From an uncultured bacterium (lineage in GTDB: Bacteria; Planctomycetota; UBA1135; GCA-002686595), in contig CALCXM010000031.1 in NCBI GenBank assembly GCA_937905825.1, positions 1 to 64,000 on the forward strand: DNA of 64,000 nucleotides, in the 5' to 3' direction. The position numbers were made by a program, and so were the translations under genes. Positions 10,303 through 20,194 of the stretch are shown here, piece after piece. Below the pieces are notes generated by a model. The model had not been told where the DNA came from and did not search any database. It saw only the letters and a program-made list of their open reading frames with translations. Positions within the stretch are counted from its first letter, which is position 1. Each line of letters starts with the position of its first letter.

Positions 10303-10646
10303 GGAGGTTGTGGTGGAAGTGTGTTGGTGCACGCTTGATGACCAAGCGCTTAGGTTGGAAAATGGTCAAGCCCACACCCCCCGAAGCGACAAAGGCGCCG
10401 AGAGGAACGGGCTCGCAATTCCTGCGGACGGGGGCGCCCACAGTCGAAGGAGTCTCAGGAGACCGAACAGTTTGGTATATCCTTCACCGTGAGTCAACCG
10501 GAGGAGACCCCTTGGCACGTGCCTTTTCTTTGCAGATTTCAAGGGGGCAGGCACGCACTCGGCGGGGTAGAGACCCCAACACCTCCATGGTCACGCTTCC
10601 CTGATCTAGGCGAAATGCCCCGTAGGTACTGGAGAAATCCCCCGCA
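10303..10646. other. divergent intergenic region, nusA / AAA+ regulator
   Basis: This 344-bp gap should carry promoters for nusA (minus) and the AAA+ regulator (plus). It contains a perfect 10-bp palindrome, GGCACGTGCC (10514-10523), followed by TTTTCTTT. It also has two direct copies of AGGAGACC (10457-10464 and 10502-10509), 45 bp apart. On the minus strand a TTGACT (10497-10492) lies upstream of TATACC (10480-10475), but the 11-bp spacing is too short for a standard sigma-70 promoter. I see no coding sequence. Confidence 0.4.
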
Positions 10647-11636
10647 ATGAGTCCCGGCCCGACCACCCCGTACTGCCCCGCAGACTACGTGCCCGCCCAT
10701 TCCGAGGCGGGTGTGCGCTTTGAGGCGGATCTGCAGCGGGTGGCTTGTTCCAGCGCGACTCTGTTGTTGTGTGGGGAGAGCGGAACCGGAAAATCCCGGG
10801 CTGCCCAGCGATTGCACGGGGCCAGCGAGCGCGCGGCGGGGCCCTTCGTCGAGGTACAAATTGCCGCACTTTCCCCGACCTTGGTGGAGGCCGAGCTCTT
10901 CGGCCACGAGGAAGGGGCCTTCACGGGGGCAGCCAAAGCCCGCCTGGGACGCTTCCAACGGGCGGAGGGGGGCACCTTGGTGCTGGATGGGGTGGAGTCC
11001 CTGCGGCCCGAATTGCAAGTCAAGTTGTTGCGCGTGCTGCAGGAGCGGGTGGTGGAGCCCCTCGGCGGCGATCCCGTGAGCCTGGACGTGCGCGTGGTGG
11101 CGACCGCTGGCCGGGACCTGCGCGAATTGGTGGAGCGCGGCGAGTTTCGCGAGGACTTGTACTACCGCCTGGCGGTGGTGACCCTCGACCTCCCGGCCCT
11201 GCGCCGGCGCTTGGAGGACTTGCCGGCTTTGGTGGAGTCCTTTTCCCACAGCGTCGCCAAGCGCATCAACGCCCCCCGGCGGGAGTTCAGCCAGGAGGCC
11301 ATCGAGCGCCTCAGCCAGCACGATTGGCCGGGAAATCTGCGGGAGCTGGAGAACGCCGTCGAACGGGTCACCGTGCTCGGCAGTAGCCTTTCGCATCCGG
11401 TGGAGCCCGCGGAATTCAACTTCTTGCAAACGGAGGGGGGCAGCGAGGTCCAGCGTTTGGCCCAGGAAGCCCTGGCCAGCGGGATCACCATCGAACAATT
11501 GGAGCTCGCCATGATCGAGCAGGCTGTTCAGGCGCACCAGGGAAACTTGAGCGCAGCGGCCCGCCAGGTGGGCCTGTCACGCCGCGCCGTGGAGTACCGC
11601 CTGCGCAAGTCGAAGGAATCCGAAGAGGAACAATGA
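10647..11636 (+). CDS. sigma-54 activator-like AAA+ protein with Fis-type HTH, degenerate active site
   Basis: A 329-residue protein with the AAA+ domain of bacterial enhancer-binding proteins and a C-terminal Fis-type helix-turn-helix (about 283-322). It has no receiver or other sensor domain. Walker A is intact (GESGTGKS, 43-50), as are the sigma-54 contact loop GAFTGA (90-95) and the arginine-finger segment FREDLYYRL (168-174). Two catalytic positions differ. The Walker B motif reads LVLDGV, so Gly115 replaces the usual glutamate of LDE, and the sensor I segment reads VVATAGRDL where ATNRDL is normal, losing the asparagine. ATP hydrolysis may thus be weak or absent. Its stop overlaps the start of the next gene (ATGA), so the two are translationally coupled. 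Confidence 0.88.
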   Translation: MSPGPTTPYCPADYVPAHSEAGVRFEADLQRVACSSATLLLCGESGTGKSRAAQRLHGASERAAGPFVEVQIAALSPTLVEAELFGHEEGAFTGAAKARLGRFQRAEGGTLVLDGVESLRPELQVKLLRVLQERVVEPLGGDPVSLDVRVVATAGRDLRELVERGEFREDLYYRLAVVTLDLPALRRRLEDLPALVESFSHSVAKRINAPRREFSQEAIERLSQHDWPGNLRELENAVERVTVLGSSLSHPVEPAEFNFLQTEGGSEVQRLAQEALASGITIEQLELAMIEQAVQAHQGNLSAAARQVGLSRRAVEYRLRKSKESEEEQ

Positions 11637-14035
11637 GAGTCATCCGCAGCTATCTGTTCAGTCTCGCGCTGGGTTTGGTCTTGGCCAACGCGGCCAGTGC
11701 CAGGTCGGCCCAGGATCCGGGCATGCGGCGCGCGTCAGACGAAGCGGGCGGCCTCGCCGAACGCCGAGCTTGGGCAGCGGATCTGATCAGCGAGCCCACG
11801 CCCACCCATTTTTCCAAGGCGATCCTTGGCCTTTCCGATCCGGACGCGGAACTGCGCGGCAGCCTGGTGCAGTATTTGGCGAAGGTTGAACTCGCCGCAG
11901 AGCAAGCGCTGCTCGAGCGCTTGGAAGCTCTCGCGGGACTCGCTGCCCAAGACGGAAACGAGGGCTTGCGCACGGCCGCCTTGGACGCCTTGGCGCAGGT
12001 TGGGTCCCCTGAAGCGGTCCTGCAGTTGGTGGCGCTTTTGCAGAGCACCGCGTCCAATGAACGGGAACACATCGCCGGGCTCCTGGCGGGGGAGTTGTTC
12101 AGCGACGCGCAAGGGCGCGAGTCGATCCTCAACTTGGTGCAGGGCTCCTTCCGCGAGACCGGTCAGGCTCTCGATGAGAAGGTGCTGCGGATCTTGCTGC
12201 CGGCCTATGGCCTCTTGCTAGCGGAACGCACGGATGCTGGAGCCACGGCCCGCGAGCGCGCGCCCTTGCTCTTGGCCCGCAAGCATCCCTCCCTCGACGT
12301 GCGCCGGGCGGCGGAGGACGCCCTGGACAAGGCCATCCGTCGACTGGGGGAGCTCGAACGCTTTGAACAATCGGACCGTCTCCTGCGGCGTTTCGGCGGG
12401 GACGGCTTGCAGCCCCAGTTTCTGATCTACCTGCGTTCCATCGAGATCCTCGAGGAGGGTGGCCTCTCGCCCGCGGCGGCCCTTGCTCTGGCCCGCGAGC
12501 TCGAGCGCAATTCGGGTCAAGTGCAGAGCTTCGTGGATAGCGGTTGGCCGGCGCGTGCGGTCCTGGTGCAGGCCAATGCCTTGCTGGCCCTCGGCCGCAA
12601 CGAGGAGGCCAAGGCCAGCTTGCAACGGGCGCGTGAATTGACCGGCGGCCTGCTCGCCCGGCGCTTTGACTTGCAAGGCAAACAGGGTGCCCTTTGGCAG
12701 CGGGAGCTTTGGAACGCGAGTGCCATGGTGGAGTTCACCGATGCCTTTCGCCTGGTGGCCGAGGGGCGTCCGGGGGACGACATGGACGTGCTCACACTCT
12801 TGCGCGAAGCTCACGTGTTGCAGTTCCGTTCCCAGTTGGTTTCGATCCGTTCGGACCTTCCGCGTGGCGGCAGCATGGATTTCTTCTTCGGTGGATTGCC
12901 GAGTCCCTATCGCTGTGTGTTCGCCACACGTCCCCACGAGGCCTGGCCGGCACGGCGAGCGCTACTCGTGCAAGGCACCCTTGGCCGGGCCCTAGCCACC
13001 ATCAGTCCGAAGGAGATGCCCGGTTTCGAGCCCTTTGCGGAGATCTCCGTGACGCTCTCCAATCCCGCGCTGGACACGCGCCGCGCGCCGCTCTTGGAAT
13101 CCATGTCGCGCGAGCGCATGAACGCGGTGCAGCGCGAGCTGAGTGACTTGCAAGTGCGGCGGCTGAAGCTCTTGGATCAGGATCCGGAACTCGAAGCCGA
13201 CTTGGCCATGCTCTCCGCGACCCTGCGGCGCATGCGCATGGACATCATGGGCAAGAGTTTGTCGGAGCGCTTCTACGACTTGCGGCAACCCTCCGCCCAC
13301 GCCTTGATCTTCGCGGATGCCTTGGGGCGCGAGGACTTGAGTGTGGAGAGTCGCAAGGTGGCGCAGCGTTTGTTCGATGACATCGAAGCCGAGGAGTTGC
13401 GCCAACAGTATACCTGGGCCGTGCAACTCGCCGCGCAAGCGAAGCTGGCGATCGGCGGCGCCCACAGCGACTTGAACCAGGCGGCCCAGGCGGAAAAGTT
13501 GATGCTCGAAGGTCTCGAGTACTTCGAGGGCTTGAAGACCTTTTATGAAGAGCGCGGTTTGCCCGGCGTCGCCAGTGAAGTGGACGACAGCATCGCCGAA
13601 GCCCTGGTCGCCCTGGCCGTGAACGCCAACGTGAAAGGCAACCAACCGGTCAAGGCCCGGGAGTACTTCGAGCGCGCTTACGAGTTGCGTCAGGATGACT
13701 TCATGCGGGTTCTGCTGGCTTGCTACCGGGCGCGCTCCGGGGATGAAGCAGAGGCCCGTGAACTGATGCGCGAAGTGCCCGACTCCCCGCGCGGCTACTA
13801 CAATCTGGCTTGCACCTACGCGCTCTTGGGCGACACCCAGGAGTCTTTGGACTACCTGGAAAAGGACTTCGTGAGCAACCGCACGAGCCCCGCTGCCTTG
13901 GAGAAACAGAAAGCCTGGGCGCGCCAGGATCCGGACCTCAGTTCCCTGGCCCAGGACCCGCGCTTCCTGCGTTTGACGGAGCCGACCCCCGTTGCCGCCG
14001 AGGGCCAGGCAGCGGACTCGAAAGCGGGGGACTGA
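11633..14035 (+). CDS. secreted HEAT/TPR repeat protein
   Basis: An 800-residue protein with a signal peptide ([23 protein letters not shown], cleavage near residue 24-27). The N-terminal third has HEAT-like alpha-helical repeats that pair a loss/aggregate-type helix with phrases such as [21 protein letters not shown]. The centre (about 420-560) is helical without recognisable family, and the C-terminal 200 residues are TPR-like ([37 protein letters not shown]). No catalytic motif is visible; a periplasmic scaffold role is inferred. The ATG overlaps the stop of the AAA+ regulator gene by 4 bp, suggesting the regulator and this protein are made together. Confidence 0.82.
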   Translation: MRVIRSYLFSLALGLVLANAASARSAQDPGMRRASDEAGGLAERRAWAADLISEPTPTHFSKAILGLSDPDAELRGSLVQYLAKVELAAEQALLERLEALAGLAAQDGNEGLRTAALDALAQVGSPEAVLQLVALLQSTASNEREHIAGLLAGELFSDAQGRESILNLVQGSFRETGQALDEKVLRILLPAYGLLLAERTDAGATARERAPLLLARKHPSLDVRRAAEDALDKAIRRLGELERFEQSDRLLRRFGGDGLQPQFLIYLRSIEILEEGGLSPAAALALARELERNSGQVQSFVDSGWPARAVLVQANALLALGRNEEAKASLQRARELTGGLLARRFDLQGKQGALWQRELWNASAMVEFTDAFRLVAEGRPGDDMDVLTLLREAHVLQFRSQLVSIRSDLPRGGSMDFFFGGLPSPYRCVFATRPHEAWPARRALLVQGTLGRALATISPKEMPGFEPFAEISVTLSNPALDTRRAPLLESMSRERMNAVQRELSDLQVRRLKLLDQDPELEADLAMLSATLRRMRMDIMGKSLSERFYDLRQPSAHALIFADALGREDLSVESRKVAQRLFDDIEAEELRQQYTWAVQLAAQAKLAIGGAHSDLNQAAQAEKLMLEGLEYFEGLKTFYEERGLPGVASEVDDSIAEALVALAVNANVKGNQPVKAREYFERAYELRQDDFMRVLLACYRARSGDEAEARELMREVPDSPRGYYNLACTYALLGDTQESLDYLEKDFVSNRTSPAALEKQKAWARQDPDLSSLAQDPRFLRLTEPTPVAAEGQAADSKAGD

Positions 14036-14290
14036 GCAGCCTCTGACCTCCCTGGGGCTCATCGGGGAATTCGCCTGCGGTCTGCGTTCTAGGGGATGCC
14101 GTCGCCACAGGTCAGGGTTGCGCGATTCGCCGGCCCCTGCGTTGCGATTCAACCGGCACCCATGCAGGGCGCCCCCGCTTGCACTCTGGCAAACGGAGGC
14201 GCACGAGAAGTCAGCGGGCTAGCGCGGGCTGCGCCGAGGGGCAGAGGCTCAGCAACGGAAGCTCACCGGTAGGGACTCACGCGCAGAGGC

Positions 14291-15997
14291 TTAAGGACAG
14301 AAGGTCACCATGAGGCCATCACTAAAGGTGTATCCAGCTGGACCCCCCTGAGGATCTCGGTACCAGAATTGGAAGAACCAGGTCGAGCCGGCGGTCAGTT
14401 GGCCCGGGCCCGAGCCGTGAATTCCGGCCGTGTTGTCGAGGAGTTGAGAAGCTGTCCCTTGGGCGTTGGTGACTGCTGTCGGTTGCACGCGGAAGTACCC
14501 GGTGGATCCTGTCCCCACGCAAAGGTATCCATCTGCAAAGGGTTGCAGGGTTGGCTCGGGTCCATAGAAAAAAAGCCCCGGCTTGTTGGGCGGGCAGTCC
14601 GATGCTCCCAAAAGGAAATCGTTGGCCGCGATGCTGTTGCTGCCGCCCGCCCAGATGAACGCGTACTTGCCCACTGAGTTGAGGGAGGAGTAGCAGTAGT
14701 TCGCGGGAGTCGAGCAGACGTCGACCGAGAAGGATTGAATCTCGCCTGCGCCCCCTCCACCGGGACCACTCGCGTTCGGGACTCCGATCGCGATGTCACA
14801 CAGACCATCGCCGGTCACATCAGCGATTCCTCGAATGACGGTGCCGAACAAGGAGCCGGTGCCTTGCGTGTTGAACTCGTCCAACACCAGCCAGTGCCCG
14901 CCCTCCATGACGCGCACCCTGTCGAGACCGGGGATCATGTAGGCCATGTCGTCCAAGCCGTCACCGTTGACATCCCCGACGTTGGTTGGGTTGATCGGGT
15001 GCGAGGCTGGCAGGGAGTAGTAGTAGTGGTACAGCGTTGGAATCCATTGGCCGGTCGCCCCCGAGTAGCAGGCCATGGCCTGCCCCTCGTGAAAGTCATC
15101 CGGCCACCACCAGATGATTGTGCCGAACATGTAGTCGTCGACTCCGTCACCATCCTGATCGCCGGCATTGGAGACGCCCATGCCAACGTGATCCGCGCTG
15201 CCATGGCCGTCGTCCTGGCCGACATGCTCATAGAGTAGCGCTGCGTCGGCTCCCGAGAGTACCTGCACGAAGGTTCCGCCAGTCCCTGGGTGGTCCAGGT
15301 CTGGAGCACTTGCCATGAAGTCAACCACTCCGTCCGCGTTCACGTCGCCCAGGCCTGAGGTGAACATACCGAAGCCTTTGTTGGCGAATGGATTTGGGGC
15401 GCCCACCTCGTGAAGGGTCGATCCATCGATACCCGACAGGACGTAGACCTTGCCACTGCCCCAGGCCCCGACACTTGGGCTGTTGAAACCCGGAGCTCCG
15501 ACGAGCACATCCGCGTGGCCGTCGCCGTTCATGTCGCCGGCCCGCGAAATGGAAACCCCGAATCGATCAGCTGCGTTCGAACCCCGCCAGAAGTAGAGCT
15601 GGTTGCCGGTCGCGCCGGAGTAGACATAAACGGCTCCCTTGTCGGGACCGTAGCCGATGGCCGCTGCCATGTAGTCGGGGACGCCGTCGGCGTCCACATC
15701 CTCGGCGCCCGAAACCTCGGAACCGAGATGGTCATCCAGGGCTGCACCGAGGTGCGTGCGAAGGATGCTTCCGTCGGAACCGGACAGCACAACCACCCGG
15801 CCATTGGACGGCGAGCTGTTGTTGAAGTTGGGATAACCCGCGACCAAGTCATCGATGCCGTCGGCGTTGACGTCACCGATCACATCAAAGTGGGCGCCGA
15901 GGTGCCCGTTTGCCTGATCGCCTTGAAAGGTGATCTGCGCTGGGGCGCTGGTTGCGAGAGCAGAAGTGCACAAAACCGCGAACGTTGCTTGCCTCAT
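14291..15997 (-). CDS. secreted FG-GAP repeat protein with shared C-terminal module
   Basis: A 568-residue exported protein (signal peptide to about residue 20, TSAPAQ). The body is an integrin-alpha-type FG-GAP propeller with seven calcium-loop motifs of the D-x-[DN]-x-D-G type, for example DVNADGIDD, DMNGDGHAD, DQDGDGVDD and DVTGDGLCD. After about residue 430 it changes to a cysteine-containing module (CSTPANYCYSSLNSVG, then KPGLFFYG, GYLCVGTG, and FQFWYRD near the end). The two other secreted proteins at 16371-17804 and 62954-64000 end with the same kind of module. This suggests a surface protein with a common C-terminal anchoring or folding domain. No partner is evident, and the protein stands alone between two gaps. 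Confidence 0.88.
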   Translation of the reverse strand: MRQATFAVLCTSALATSAPAQITFQGDQANGHLGAHFDVIGDVNADGIDDLVAGYPNFNNSSPSNGRVVVLSGSDGSILRTHLGAALDDHLGSEVSGAEDVDADGVPDYMAAAIGYGPDKGAVYVYSGATGNQLYFWRGSNAADRFGVSISRAGDMNGDGHADVLVGAPGFNSPSVGAWGSGKVYVLSGIDGSTLHEVGAPNPFANKGFGMFTSGLGDVNADGVVDFMASAPDLDHPGTGGTFVQVLSGADAALLYEHVGQDDGHGSADHVGMGVSNAGDQDGDGVDDYMFGTIIWWWPDDFHEGQAMACYSGATGQWIPTLYHYYYSLPASHPINPTNVGDVNGDGLDDMAYMIPGLDRVRVMEGGHWLVLDEFNTQGTGSLFGTVIRGIADVTGDGLCDIAIGVPNASGPGGGGAGEIQSFSVDVCSTPANYCYSSLNSVGKYAFIWAGGSNSIAANDFLLGASDCPPNKPGLFFYGPEPTLQPFADGYLCVGTGSTGYFRVQPTAVTNAQGTASQLLDNTAGIHGSGPGQLTAGSTWFFQFWYRDPQGGPAGYTFSDGLMVTFCP

Positions 15998-16370
15998 GAG
16001 AGTCTGAGTTCCTAATTGTCAGCGAGGAGCGGGCGGCATCTCTGAGTCCGATCCTACACCTTGTGCGCAGGTCGGGGTAGGGTTCTTTATCGCCCGCACC
16101 AGCAGAGTTGCCTAGAGGAGCTCGCGCTGAGCTGCGCAGGGCCAGGCAAGCGCGGGGACTTGGGCGCAACGGTGAGTGCTTGGTCTCGTTCACAAGCTTT
16201 CGGAGCCCCGAGAAGCCAGCCCAGAAAGCCTGCCTGGAAGCGAGCAGAGCCTACTTCCCGCGCGCGTCCCGGGGCTAGGGATCACTCGCTTGGCAAGCGC
16301 CGCTGGAATGACTCTGTTGGGGGCCAAGACAGGCTATCCCGCCGGGGACTTGTTGACCGGTCCACGCCGA
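15998..16370. other. intergenic region upstream of the FG-GAP gene
   Basis: This 373-bp gap lies between the end of the RCC1-like gene and the start of the FG-GAP gene, both on the minus strand. It should contain the FG-GAP promoter. Apart from a short palindrome (CGCTTGGCAAGCG, near 16290), I see no gene or strong structure. Confidence 0.4.
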
Positions 16371-17804
16371 TCATGGGAGCCAGGTCACCGTCCAAGCATT
16401 GCTAAAGTTGAAGCCCGATCCTGAACATGTGTTGTCCCCGTCGCGGTACCAATACTGATAGTAGACCGGGACGCCAGGGCCGTAGCTCCAGGACCCAAAG
16501 TTGCTGCTTTGGAAGTTCTCGAAGGTGACCTCTCCGCCGTCAGCGGTGAACTTGATTTGAGAACGGGCCGAGAGTCCGGTGACGCACAAGAGTCCGTCTC
16601 CGGCGGGGAGTCCTTGGCTACTGTTGGCGGCGTTGGAGCCACGCAGCAAGAGCCCGGGCTTGAAGGCCGGTAGCCTTGCCACTCCGAGACCAAAGGTGTC
16701 ATTGGCGATGGATGCCGTGCCGTAGCCGGTGAGCCTTGCGCCGCCGTTGCCCGTCGAATTGGCGCATCCCTCGCCTGGATCTCCAAATGAAATGCAAGGG
16801 CAGGGGCTAGCCGTCCCATCGCCAAAGCAGAGTGCGTTTCCCATACCGCTTGTGCGAATCGCACCTGCGTGCATTCCTCCGGAAGCGAGTTCGGTGTAGC
16901 CCGCCCCCTTGGGTGCGTCCGACAAGAGGCCCGTCGGGCGCCCATAGTGCGCGTCCCAGCCATTGCCCCAAGCGGCGACCGTGCCATCTGCACGAAGAGC
17001 GAGAGCGTGTTGGGATCCCGCGACAATTTGCGTGAAGCCAGCACCGGTGGGGGCGTTCGAGCTCAACCCGAACGCGTTGCTGCCCCAAGCTGCGATGGAG
17101 CCATCGGGTCGCAAAGCAAACGAGGTTGCAGAGCCAGCGGCCACATAGATGAATCCTGTGCCACTCGGTGTGCCACTGACTGCACCCACTCCGCTACCGC
17201 CATCGTGGCCCCAAGCGGCGATCGAGCCATCGGTGCGCAGGGCGAGGTTGTGAAACTGACCAGCGGAAACTTGGGAGAAGTCGCTGCCCGCTGGGGTGCC
17301 GCCCACCTGGTTCCAGTCGTCGAATCCCCAGGACGTGATCTGGCCGTTCCCGTGCAGGGCAACACCGTGGGCGTAGCCGGCTGAGATCTGCACGAAGCCC
17401 GAGCCCGAGGGAGCGTTGGTCACTTGCGCATAGAAGTCATATCACCAGGCATTGATTGAACCGTCGGTCTGCAAGGCGATTGAATATTTCCAACCAGCAC
17501 TGACCCGCTTGAACATGGCCCCCGTGGGGGTGTTGATCAGGACCCCCACGAGATAGGAGGGGCCCCAGGACACGAGGGTCCCGTCGGTTCTGACGGCGAC
17601 GCCGTGCTCCTGGTGACAAGCCACTTGCAAGAAGTCATCCCCCTCGGGTGTGGCGGCAACGGTGCTGTAGGGTTCGAACGTGGTGTTTTCGTTGAGTCCC
17701 CAAATCTCCAAGTTGCCTTGCGCCGCCGCGGGTGCGGCGAAGAGCGTGGCGAGAGTGAGGGCCGTGGGAAGCGCGGCGGGATAGCGGATGAGATGTGAAG
17801 TCAT
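16371..17804 (-). pseudogene. secreted RCC1-repeat protein interrupted by an in-frame TGA
   Basis: A signal peptide (to about residue 29) and two RCC1-like repeats are read from 17804 to a TGA at 17444-17442. The same frame then continues without another stop to 16371, through at least four more repeats (each with [VI]xAGxxHxxAL and DGx[IV]xxWG) and a C-terminal Cys-rich module (CFGDGTASPCPC onward, ending AWTVTWLP). In five repeats the motif Trp is followed by Gly; in the second repeat the codon after Trp is TGA. A GGA-to-TGA change is therefore the simplest explanation. A recent nonsense mutation, a sequencing error or readthrough are all possible. The intact protein would be 477 residues, surface located and probably a beta-propeller. 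Confidence 0.8.
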
Positions 17805-18713
17805 GCGAAGTGGTTGGGAATTCCGGTTGGGGCGAGAGGAGCTTTGGCGCGAGTGCCTACTCCACAGTAAAGGTGCAACACGATTCTGAATACGACAATT
17901 TTGGAGGTTGGCTCAGGTGTCCAAAACATCCTTGAAGTGCGGCGGGCGGGCGTGGTCCAGGGCAGGGGCGGATGGGGTTGGTCGCCGTCGGCACCACATG
18001 ATTCGGCGAGTGTTGGGTGCGCCTTGGTGAAGCGCAGGGGTTGCGTTGTCGCTTGAATGCCTTTTCTAGTAAGTCCACACCTGCGTGGTGTCGACCCCGC
18101 CATAGGGAAGAGGGAGTGTTGCCCCTATCTCTTCATGCAGCGCTGTCTTCGAGGGCTTTGGTCTCGAAGGAGCTTGCGTGTCATTGCGCCGCACCCGCTC
18201 GTAGCGCCGGCCGTTGGAGCCGGCCTTGCGCGGGGGCGAACAACAGGGCGGGCGAGGGCGCCGTCGAATTGCGAGGGCGTCGCGAACCAGCTTGCCCTTC
18301 CAAAACCCGTTGCCGGAAAGAGAACGGCGACCTGCTCCGGCGGGCAGTTGAATTGCAGTTCCGGGGTGAGGGAGCCTGCGACTCCGGCCCGCGATGGAAT
18401 TCGCCGCGCTTGGGGCCCAGGGCCCGCCCTGGAGCATCGTCAGTCGATCGCCGGGCGGCTCGCAGCAATCGCCGGAGCTGACGGCGAAGGACCCTGGCCT
18501 GGGCCGCTCGGGTTGCCGCCAGGCGCCCAATTCTCGAATCAGCTCGGATAATCCTGCCTGAGGGTCTCCACCCGCTCCCCATCCGCGGCTATCCTGCTGG
18601 CCGTTAATCCTGAGCTCCGGGTTTTTTGAGCGGCTACGACCGCGATCCGGAGGCGTGAGCAGAGCGGTCTCGTAGACCCGTTCCGATGCCAAACACTTTC
18701 GAGGCAAACTGAT
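17805..18713. other. large divergent intergenic region without recognised gene
   Basis: These 909 bp separate the RCC1-like gene (minus) from rlmI (plus) and form the longest gap in the window. Open frames here on either strand (for example 18057-18551 plus, and a minus frame running into rlmI) are rich in Arg, Pro and Gly, have no family resemblance and look like GC-driven chance frames. A GCCGGC-N7-GCCGGC inverted repeat lies near 18207-18225. The last bases include GAGG at 18701, a plausible ribosome binding site for rlmI. A decayed gene or an unannotated RNA cannot be excluded. Confidence 0.4.
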
Positions 18714-19892
18714 ATGGGGAATGTAACCCTCTCCGGCAAGGGCCGGCGTTGGGTGCTGAATGGGCACCCTTGGATTTATCGCGACGACATCTCGGGCGGC
18801 GAAGCCGAACCCGGCGAACTCTTGCACGTCGAAGATCCCAACGGCAACAACGTCGGTTGGGGACTCTTCAGTGCGAGTTCAAAGATCGCCGTGCGCCTGG
18901 TGACTTCCGACAAGGAACAACCGAACCGCGCCTTCTGGTTGGACCGCATTCAGCGCGCCATCAAAGCCCGTGAGTCCATGGGCTACTTGAACCCGGAAGG
19001 GGCCTGTCGCTTGATCGCTGCCGACGCGGACCGCATCCCCGGATTGATCGTCGACCTCTACGGCACGACCGCCGTGCTGCAGAGTTCGATTCAAGCCACC
19101 GATCGCATGCGCGATTTCCTGGTCGAACTGCTCGAAGAAGCCCTGCCCTTCAAGCTCGACGTGATCCTCGATCGCTCGGATTCTTCCATCCGCCGTTTCG
19201 AAGACCTCGACTCGCGCGTTGAAGTGATCAAGGGCGAGTTGCCCGAGAGCCTGGTCGTGCGCGAAGACGACATGGAATACGAAGTGGACGTCTTGCACGG
19301 CCACAAGACCGGGCACTACCTGGACCAACGGGAGAATCGCAAGCGCGCCGCCCAACTGACGCAGGGCGGGACGATGCTCGATGCTTTTTCCTACGACGGC
19401 TTGTTCGGCATCCGTGCCGCTTTGGCCGGAGCCAAAGAAGTGGTCTGTCTGGATCAATCCGCACCCGCCGGCGATCGCTTGATGCGCAACGCGGAACGCA
19501 ACGGGGTCGCCGATCGAGTGACCTTCCACAAGGCGAACTGCATGCAAGAGCTGCGCAACCGGCTCGAGGCTGGAGAACAGTACGACACCGTCGTGGTGGA
19601 CCCGCCGGCCTTCGCCCGCAACCGGCGGGAAGTGGACGGCGCCGAGCGTGGCTACGTGGAACTCAACCGCCGGGGCTTGGGCATGGTCAAGCAGGGCGGT
19701 TTCCTGGTCAGCGCTTCTTGTTCGTACAACGTGCGCTCCGCGGACTTCGTGCGCTTCTTGGGTTCCGCTTCCAGGCTGGCCCAACGGGACGCTTGGATCG
19801 AAGAGCTGCGCGGCGCGGCCCCGGACCATCCGGCGCTGCTCGTGTTGCCTGAATCCAATTACTTGAAGTGCGCCTTCCTGCGCGTGCCCTAG
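18714..19892 (+). CDS. rlmI: 23S rRNA (cytosine-1962-C5)-methyltransferase RlmI-like
   Basis: A 392-residue class I SAM-dependent rRNA methyltransferase of the RlmI/YccW family, which methylates C1962 of 23S rRNA at C5. It has an N-terminal PUA-like RNA-binding domain (1-80, KGRRWVLNGHPWIYRDDI), a middle EEHD-type domain (DRSDSSIRRFEDL, VREDDMEYEVDV, HKTGHYLDQRENR) and a Rossmann domain. In the Rossmann domain are MLDAFSYDGLFGIRAALAGA (SAM site), VVVDPPAFAR (about 292) and the catalytic-cysteine segment SASCSYNV (about 331). The ATG at 18714 is preceded by GAGG. It is followed after 10 bp by thiS. Confidence 0.92.
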   Translation: MGNVTLSGKGRRWVLNGHPWIYRDDISGGEAEPGELLHVEDPNGNNVGWGLFSASSKIAVRLVTSDKEQPNRAFWLDRIQRAIKARESMGYLNPEGACRLIAADADRIPGLIVDLYGTTAVLQSSIQATDRMRDFLVELLEEALPFKLDVILDRSDSSIRRFEDLDSRVEVIKGELPESLVVREDDMEYEVDVLHGHKTGHYLDQRENRKRAAQLTQGGTMLDAFSYDGLFGIRAALAGAKEVVCLDQSAPAGDRLMRNAERNGVADRVTFHKANCMQELRNRLEAGEQYDTVVVDPPAFARNRREVDGAERGYVELNRRGLGMVKQGGFLVSASCSYNVRSADFVRFLGSASRLAQRDAWIEELRGAAPDHPALLVLPESNYLKCAFLRVP

Positions 19893-19902
19893 GGGAGCCC
19901 GG

Positions 19903-20103
19903 ATGAAGATTCGAGTGAACGGCGAAGAGCGCGAGGTCGAAGCGCAGGCCAATGTCGCCGGATTGGTGGCGGACCTGGACTTTCGGCCCGAGCAAGTCGC
20001 CGTGGAGCTCAATCGCATGCTGGTGCCCCGCGCCAAACGCGACGTAACGCCCCTGAACGAGGGGGACGAGATCGAACTCGTGACCCTCGTTGGCGGCGGT
20101 TGA
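19903..20103 (+). CDS. thiS: sulfur carrier protein ThiS
   Basis: ThiS is the ubiquitin-like protein that carries sulfur as a C-terminal thiocarboxylate for thiazole formation in thiamine synthesis. The 66-residue product has the beta-grasp pattern ([13 protein letters not shown], then [13 protein letters not shown] and [14 protein letters not shown]) and ends in the required Gly-Gly. The Shine-Dalgarno-like GGGGAG precedes the ATG. ThiG, its partner, starts 91 bp downstream. ThiF and ThiH/ThiO are not in this window, so activation and oxidation must be encoded elsewhere. Confidence 0.94.
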   Translation: MKIRVNGEEREVEAQANVAGLVADLDFRPEQVAVELNRMLVPRAKRDVTPLNEGDEIELVTLVGGG

Positions 20104-20194
20104 CCAACGCATCGATGGTCTTGCGGTTCGCGCCGATCGAGACCGTCGCCCCCCCCTGCAATTCCGTCTGATTCGAACCGGTAGGAGATTTCCA

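Noticed and set aside
10512..10536. Sigma-54 promoter-like TTGGCACG ... TTTGCA before the AAA+ regulator
   Set aside because: GG and GC elements are 16 bp apart, not the required 10, so it does not fit a sigma-54 promoter.
12992..14152. A 386-codon minus-strand open frame opposite the HEAT/TPR gene
   Set aside because: Composition follows the antisense of the real gene; no motif or ribosome binding site.
18066..18827. A 253-codon minus-strand frame in the large gap before rlmI
   Set aside because: It runs into the rlmI coding region, is Arg/Pro/Gly-rich, and resembles no family.
20165..20182. GGTTCGAATC-like tRNA T-loop on the minus strand between thiS and thiG
   Set aside because: No acceptor, anticodon or D-arm can be built around it in the 91-bp gap.
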